Positions 58,547-64,000 of a stretch of 64,000 nt of DNA are shown piece by piece. The notes beneath the pieces are model-generated. The model saw only the letters and a program-made list of their open reading frames with translations, did no database searches and had not been told where the DNA came from. Source of the stretch: Panicum virgatum. Lineage: Eukaryota; Streptophyta; Magnoliopsida; Poales; Poaceae. The stretch is from the NCBI RefSeq assembly GCF_016808335.1, contig NC_053137.1, positions 4,415,904 to 4,479,903 on the forward strand. The letters run 5' to 3'. Within the stretch, counting starts at the first letter, position 1. The number at the start of each line of letters is the position of its first letter. The translations under genes and the position numbers were made by a program.

Positions 58547-60310
58547 AGTCAGGTTGGCGCGCCACGCGCGTCTATACCAAAAATATTAATCTAAAATATT
58601 AATGAAAAGATATTATCTGCTACTATGTTCGAAGTAACATTGTATCGATGTATTGAGTTAAATTTAAATATTACAGTAAAGTGGCATAGTAGTTTAGAGT
58701 CTGAGAGCGCGCCAATCTCAAGCATTGTAGTATAGAGCTACAGATAATTTTTTCTTAGGAATTCGTTATTTTTTTATGTCAGTAGGTATAGTCTACTTTT
58801 GTAGGAAAAAAAAGTAAGATTACGAATGAATGAACAGTTCAATTATATTTTGTGAGTTTACGGAGGGAAACCCAAACCCAAAAAGTAATACAACTACTAC
58901 ATGTGAATGTAGTATACAAAATTTAGTTATTATTTTTATATGTAGGGAGTAGTTAAATATATTTTATATTGTCAAATAATGGAAGAAAAATAATTTTTTT
59001 AAGATAAAGAGGCTCACTTAATAGAACCGGGGCCTCATGTGGGTCCCGTCTGAATAGTATGTGGGATCTGCTTGAATAGTACGTGGGTCCCGTCTAAATA
59101 GTATATGGATAATATTAATGGAAAGATATTATCCGCTACTGTGTTCGAAACAACATCGTATCGATGTATTGAATTAAATTTAAAAATTACAGTAAAGCGG
59201 CATAGTAGTTTAGAGTCTGAGAGCGCACCAATCTCAAGCATTCTAGTATAGAGGTACATATAATTTTTCCTTATAAAGTCATTATTTTTTTGTGTCAGTC
59301 GGTATAGTTTAATTACTTTAGTAGGAAAAAAAATAAGATTAGAAATGAATGAACAGTTTAATTATATTTTGTGAGTTTACAGAGGGAAACCCAAACACAA
59401 AAAGTAGTACAACTATTACATGTGTATGTAGTATACAAAATTTAGTTATTATTTTTATATGTAGGAAGTAGTTAAATATATTTTGTATTGTCAAATAATA
59501 AAATAATAATAATTTTTTAATATAGAGAGGCTCATTTGATAGAACCGTGGCCTCATGTGGGTCCCGTCTGAATAGTATGTGGGCCCGTCTGAATAGTACG
59601 TGGACCCCACGTGAGTCCCGCCTGAATAGTACGTGGGCCCATGTGGGCCCCACCTAAATAGTACGTGGGGACCCGCATGAACAGTGCGGGGGTCCCACAT
59701 GGGCCCACATGAACAGTGCACAATCCACGTAGGCCCGCGTGAACAGTGCACGGGCCCCATGTGGGGCCACCACTCACGGAATCGCTCCAATTCATGGAGC
59801 TTTTTAATTACTTTAGTAGGAAAAAAATAAGATTAGAAATGAATGAACAGTTTAATTATATTTTGTGAGTTTACAGAGGGAACCCAAACACAAAAAGTAG
59901 TACAACTATTACATGTGTATGTAGTATACAAAATTTAGTTATTATTTTTATATGTAGGAAGTAGTTAAATATATTTTGTATTGTCAAATAATGAAATAAT
60001 AATAATTTTTTAATATAGAGAGGCTCATTTGATAGAACCGTGGCCTCATGTGGGTCCCGTCTAAATAGTATGTGAGCCCGTCTGAATAGTACGTGGACCC
60101 CACGTGGGTCCCGCCTGAATAGTACGTGGGGCCCATGTGGGCCCCACCTAAATAGTACGTGGGGACCCGCATGAACAGTGCGCGGGGTCCCACATGGGCC
60201 ACATGAACAGTGCACAGTCCACGTAGGGCCTGCATGAACAGTGCACGGCCCCGTGTGGGGCCACGACTCACGGAACTCCAAGTCATGGAGCTTTAGTATT
60301 TAGTATATGT
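58547..60310. repeat. Triplicated repeat array, possibly Helitron-derived
   Basis: Three related units follow each other. Module ATGAATGAACAGTT lies at about 58826, 59345 and 59839. The last two units are near-identical, with a 494-495 bp period (59308-59802 and 59803-60297). Each later unit ends with a run of TGAATAGTACGTGGGCCC-like repeats of about 20-28 bp. The left edge, CAGGTTGGCGCGCCACGCGC, is shared with another copy at about 63492. The GC-rich palindromic edge next to CTGA on the minus strand suggests a Helitron 3' end, but this is not proven. Confidence 0.45.
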
Positions 60311-60582
60311 ACTCAACTAGAAGCCAACTGAAGCCAATTTTTTTTAGCTTCAACAGCTCTGGCTTTACTAGTGAAACCATTTTAGGAGAAGTCCGGCTCT
60401 ACCACACTCTCAATGTTACTGTGTAGTCCTCTGGCACTGAACTTGCAGTGCAAGACAAAATCATCTGGAAGCTGCCAAAAGCTCACCATTGCCGCTTTTG
60501 CTGGCTCTTAAAATCTCCCTGATGGATCTACTAGTATCCATACACAGAAACATATACTCGAATGTTCAAAGGGAATCTTGCT

Positions 60583-60642
<60 letters not shown>

Positions 60643-63129
60643 TGTGCAAGATTGTGTCCACATCATCAAAGAGCTAAGTCTGCTCTAGCTAGCTTGGTAC
60701 TATACTATATTCCTTCAAAGGCAAGCAATGCAAGCTTATATACGACGTGTGGAGTTTCATTGCATTGGTTGGCAGTGAACGAGGCTACGAGTGTGAGCTG
60801 CGGCCTTGCAAGTGCATGTGGACATATGGGCTCGATCCTGCGGTTGGTGGTGGACAAAACTAAAGGTGTCCCTGGAGCAACACCAAGGGTCGCCGGCGGC
60901 GCGCGCCGCCGGCTCGCCGCGCCCCATGAAAAAAGCACCACTTGTTTACACACACGGCCCCATCATTTATTTGTCCTCGACCAACAGTGCGTGCTCCTTC
61001 TTGCATTAGACAACTACGTACTTGTGTTTTTTTTTCAAAAAAGAAGCGCATTAGATAGACTATTTGTGCTTTATGTTCTCTAGAGGGTTCATTGCGCGGA
61101 ATTGCATCGACCATTTCATCTATATGTATCCTTTGTGCACTGAAATCCCGATGGATTCGATATCGGAAAATACCGATATATGTATACATCTTTGTATCGG
61201 AGTTCGTTATTATACATTGGACGGATCGGATGAGCATTGTGGTTCCTTATTTCCAACTGCATTCCCATCCAGCAAGCAAAGCATGGCAGCTTGGGTTGCT
61301 TGGATTGGATCGTGGTCAAAGGGCCGGGGCTCACGAGTAGAAGGGGCTAGCTAGTAGGTCCAATAAAATTGAAAAAAAAATCTTGCAAATTGTTCGGCTG
61401 GCTGTGGCTGGTGGCTGGTCTGGTTAGTGTGAGAGGAAATCAGTGTTGGCTGGTTACAGATGAATAGAGTGAATGGGATAAAAATCATTCCAATCAAGTA
61501 TAGAAAGATGTGTGTCAATGCACAATGTCACGGAAACAACGAGGTGTTCATCCTGTATATCTCTGCATGTACGTATGTGGAAATTAAGAACCATATACAA
61601 TAAATAGTGTCCAAATCGAGACGGTTGGGTGAAGACAGAGGTCAAATGATGAACAGTAGCAGCAAAAGAGCAAATCCCTTTCTCACGTAGGTGTGTTATA
61701 GTATTGTGTGCCCTGTCGCCAAGCCACGCCAGTGGCCCGAGATTACCGGGGAGAGGAGGGCCAAGCCAAGCACGGGTCTCCACCCATGCGGAGTGCGCAT
61801 GGCCCCCCCGCTAGGGTTCCATGTGGAGGAGCAAGGCCAGGCTTCTGATTCTCAGAGGAGGTTTCTAGATCCAAAATGATCCGGCTAACAGGACAATGGA
61901 GGCATCCATTCTGTCCACAGAAAAGATACGCATGTACCATCTCAAAAAAAAGATACGCATGTACTATATTTTAGGCACGCCCAATGATAGCAGCGCCACG
62001 AAGTATGTACATTATTAGTACTGTGTTTGGCAACAATTGATGTTTCTGTCAATGTAACGGCCATCAAAATCTATATACGTTCAAATTTCATTACCCACTT
62101 TCGTTTCAAAAAAATATATAATTCGTTTCAAATTTCATTACCCACTCCATTCCAAATCCTTATTCCAAATTGCAGATCATTTTAGCCTAATCCACCGCCA
62201 ATATAATCGATCGCCGGCCACTGATGGCTCTCCATTCATAAGATAGAAAAAAAAACACCACGGAGACTCGATCTTAGCTTGCATCGGCATCCTTTATACG
62301 TATAATTAACCTATCTATCTAGTGATGGATAGAGTAATAATCAACCAATCTACACTGCACCTTTCCTGTTCACATGCATATTATAAAAAAAACGCATGCA
62401 GGTGCTGACACGTGCGCGTCCACGTGTACTCTCGAGCTCGCTCGTGACCGCCTCTCTGTTTTATCTGCTGCAGCATGCATTGCTGCTGCCTACTCTTTTG
62501 GCCCATATTTGTAATTTCTCGTCGTACCTTGCGCGGGCCTTGGCGCGCGTAATTTATTTTTTTATTTCTGTTTGGCAATATAAGTTTATATAGAAGTTTG
62601 TAGTAGATGTATAGACAAATGGATATATATAGATAGAAATAGAAAATTTATTTTCAAAGCAAAAAAGGCAAAAAAAATAGTAGCTGAAATCCGACGTCTC
62701 AATGTCGCCGTCGAAGGCGGCCGGGAGCGGTCCTCGAGCATCTCCTCACCATGCATTGCACGGCTATCACGCCCGGCCTGCGGCACCGCGGCATACCGGA
62801 GCGAGGCCGGGTCGCCCGCCGGTGACGGCATGAACTCGCCGCAACTCACCGCGTGGCTCTCCGGCCTAGCTTCAGTGCCGTCGTTGCCGTAGAGCACACA
62901 CCCATTTGGAGGCCACCAAATTACCGGTCGAGAGTTCTAGATTCAGATATTTTACAGTGACCGAATGGAGAGCTGACGCGTGGACCATTCGTGTCTCAAG
63001 GCCTCAAAGGTAACGATGGCACGGCCAATCACATACACCGTCAATTTAGGATCGAATGGTGAGAATCTTTTTTACTGACGTGGCCGGTCTGCCCTTGCAC
63101 GGACCTTCGGGGCATTCACATATAGAAAT
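60311..63129. other. Intergenic DNA, no gene supported
   Basis: It contains a long (TA)n run, a 22-bp GC palindrome (60892-60913), and a GC-rich patch at about 62700-62900 with a 103-codon minus-strand frame (62586-62897). That frame's first 70 codons look coding-like in composition, but its tail is low-complexity AT DNA and it has no known motif. Confidence 0.4.
60585..60638. repeat. (TA)n microsatellite
   Basis: An uninterrupted TA dinucleotide run of 54 bases. Confidence 0.95.
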
Positions 63130-63435
63130 TAGGGCCGTGATTAGATTCAAAAATTTTACCCCAAAAACGTCACATTGAATATTTGAGCACATGCATAGAA
63201 AACTAAATAAAATCTATTTACAAAACTTTTTACATGGATAGGTTGTAAATCGCGAGATGAATCTAATGAGTCTTCTTAATCCATAATTTGCAACAGTGAT
63301 ACTACAGTAACCGTTCATTAATTATGAGTTAATCATGAATTAAGTATGCTCATTAGATTCGTCTCGTGATTTATAACACATCCGTGCAAAAGGTTTTGTA
63401 AATAGATTTTATTTAGTACTCCGAAATAGCAAGAT
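63130..63435. mobile_element. Tourist-like MITE, truncated
   Basis: It contains GTAAATCGCGAGATGAATCT and the inverse AGATTCGTCTCGTGATTTA, as in the copies at 1768, 11500 and 17136. The left end resembles GGGCCGTGATTAGATTC; the right terminal sequence is missing. Confidence 0.6.
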
Positions 63436-63489
63436 TCCCTTCCATTCGTAGCCATCAGATCGCGATCGGATGGCCGAAATTTTTTTGGC

Positions 63490-64000
63490 CGACGTCAGGT
63501 TGGCGCGGTACGCGCGCTTATACCAAAAATATTGATCTAAAGTAGTAATGGAAATATATTATCCGCTACTATATTCGAAGCAACATTACATCGATTTATT
63601 AAATCAAATCTAAAAGTTACAGTAAAGCGGCATCGTAGTTCAGAGTCTGAGAGCGCGCAAATCCCAAGCATTTTAGTATGGAGGTACATATAATTTTTTC
63701 TTAGAAATTGTTTTTTTTGTGTTAATAGGTATATTTGATGGATTGGGTTACATTAATTATTGATTTTTCTAGGGAAATAAGTAAGATTAGCAATGAATGA
63801 ATAGTTCAATTATATTTTGTGTGTTTATGAAGTGCCCACTGCACCCAAAAAATAGTAGGACTGTCACATATGAATGTAGTATACAAAGTCTAGTTATTAT
63901 TTTTATATGCAGGAAATAGTTAAATATATTTTATATTATGAAATAATGGAAGGAAGATATTTTTTTGAATGATAGACCCACTTAATAGAACCGTAGGCTC
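63490..64000. repeat. Fourth copy of the 58.5-60.3 kb repeat, cut by the window end
   Basis: It starts with CAGGTTGGCGCGGTACGCGC, then TATACCAAAAATATTGATCT, and continues in the same order as the unit at 58547 (GAGTCTGAGAGCGCGC, GAATGAATAGTTCAATTATA, AATAGAACCGT). It runs off the window. Confidence 0.7.

Noticed and set aside
58823..60281. Minus-strand ORFs of 100-136 codons in the repeat array
   Set aside because: They arise from the period of the short GTGGGCCC minisatellite runs and are duplicated with them. Repetitive low-complexity translations without a domain.
62586..62897. Small 103-codon gene on the minus strand
   Set aside because: The last third is AT-rich low-complexity sequence, no promoter or homology is recognisable, and no neighbour supports it.

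Overview
The window is nuclear DNA of a grass. The evidence is a GC-rich intronless 9-cis-epoxycarotenoid dioxygenase (NCED) gene, Tourist, Stowaway, hAT and CACTA miniature elements of grass type, a Tekay/Del chromovirus with 4-kb LTRs, and a PIF/Harbinger element with a Myb-like ORF1. Assignment to the Panicoideae is an inference. There are no bacterial or organellar genes, no CRISPR array and no rRNA genes.

Layout. 1-8.7 kb: non-coding DNA with a Stowaway and two Tourist-like MITEs, a decayed mitochondrial-carrier relic (about 3.68-4.49 kb), two CACTA ends, an LTR remnant and a hAT MITE with a perfect 8-bp target duplication. 8.7-20.4 kb: mostly non-coding. It holds one small C2H2 zinc-finger repressor gene (minus strand, 12764-13318), several MITEs, a long-TIR fold-back, a 340-bp tandem duplication, and a 50-bp minisatellite apparently born from the end of a MITE. 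20420-24998: a complete PIF/Harbinger transposon with TTA target duplications, an intact three-exon Myb/SANT ORF1, and a DDE transposase broken by one frameshift. 25-30 kb: two small MITEs and unannotated DNA leading to the upstream promoter of NCED.

29959-35853 is a Ty1-copia element. It sits about 35 bp upstream of the apparent TATA box of the NCED gene (CDS 36082-37806), so the distal promoter is displaced by 5.9 kb and a forward-oriented LTR promoter lies just upstream. 38672-52539 is a 13.9-kb Tekay chromovirus on the minus strand with a perfect ATACG target duplication. It has a methionine-tRNA primer site, a polypurine tract, a chromodomain integrase, six nonsense codons and frameshifts, plus an extra sense ORF between the primer site and gag. 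NCED is therefore caught between two LTR retrotransposons.

52.5-64 kb: nested MITEs, a 1.05-kb PIF-like non-autonomous element with a GC-rich interior, a short CACTA element carrying a tRNA-like pol III promoter signature, a probable solo LTR, and a repeat family that is triplicated locally and present again at the window edge.

The only host genes I support as likely functional are NCED (abscisic acid synthesis in plastids) and the EAR-motif zinc-finger repressor. No multi-gene pathway is visible. The most notable biology is the recent-looking remodelling of an ABA-biosynthesis promoter by a retrotransposon, and the unusual accessory ORF in the Tekay leader.
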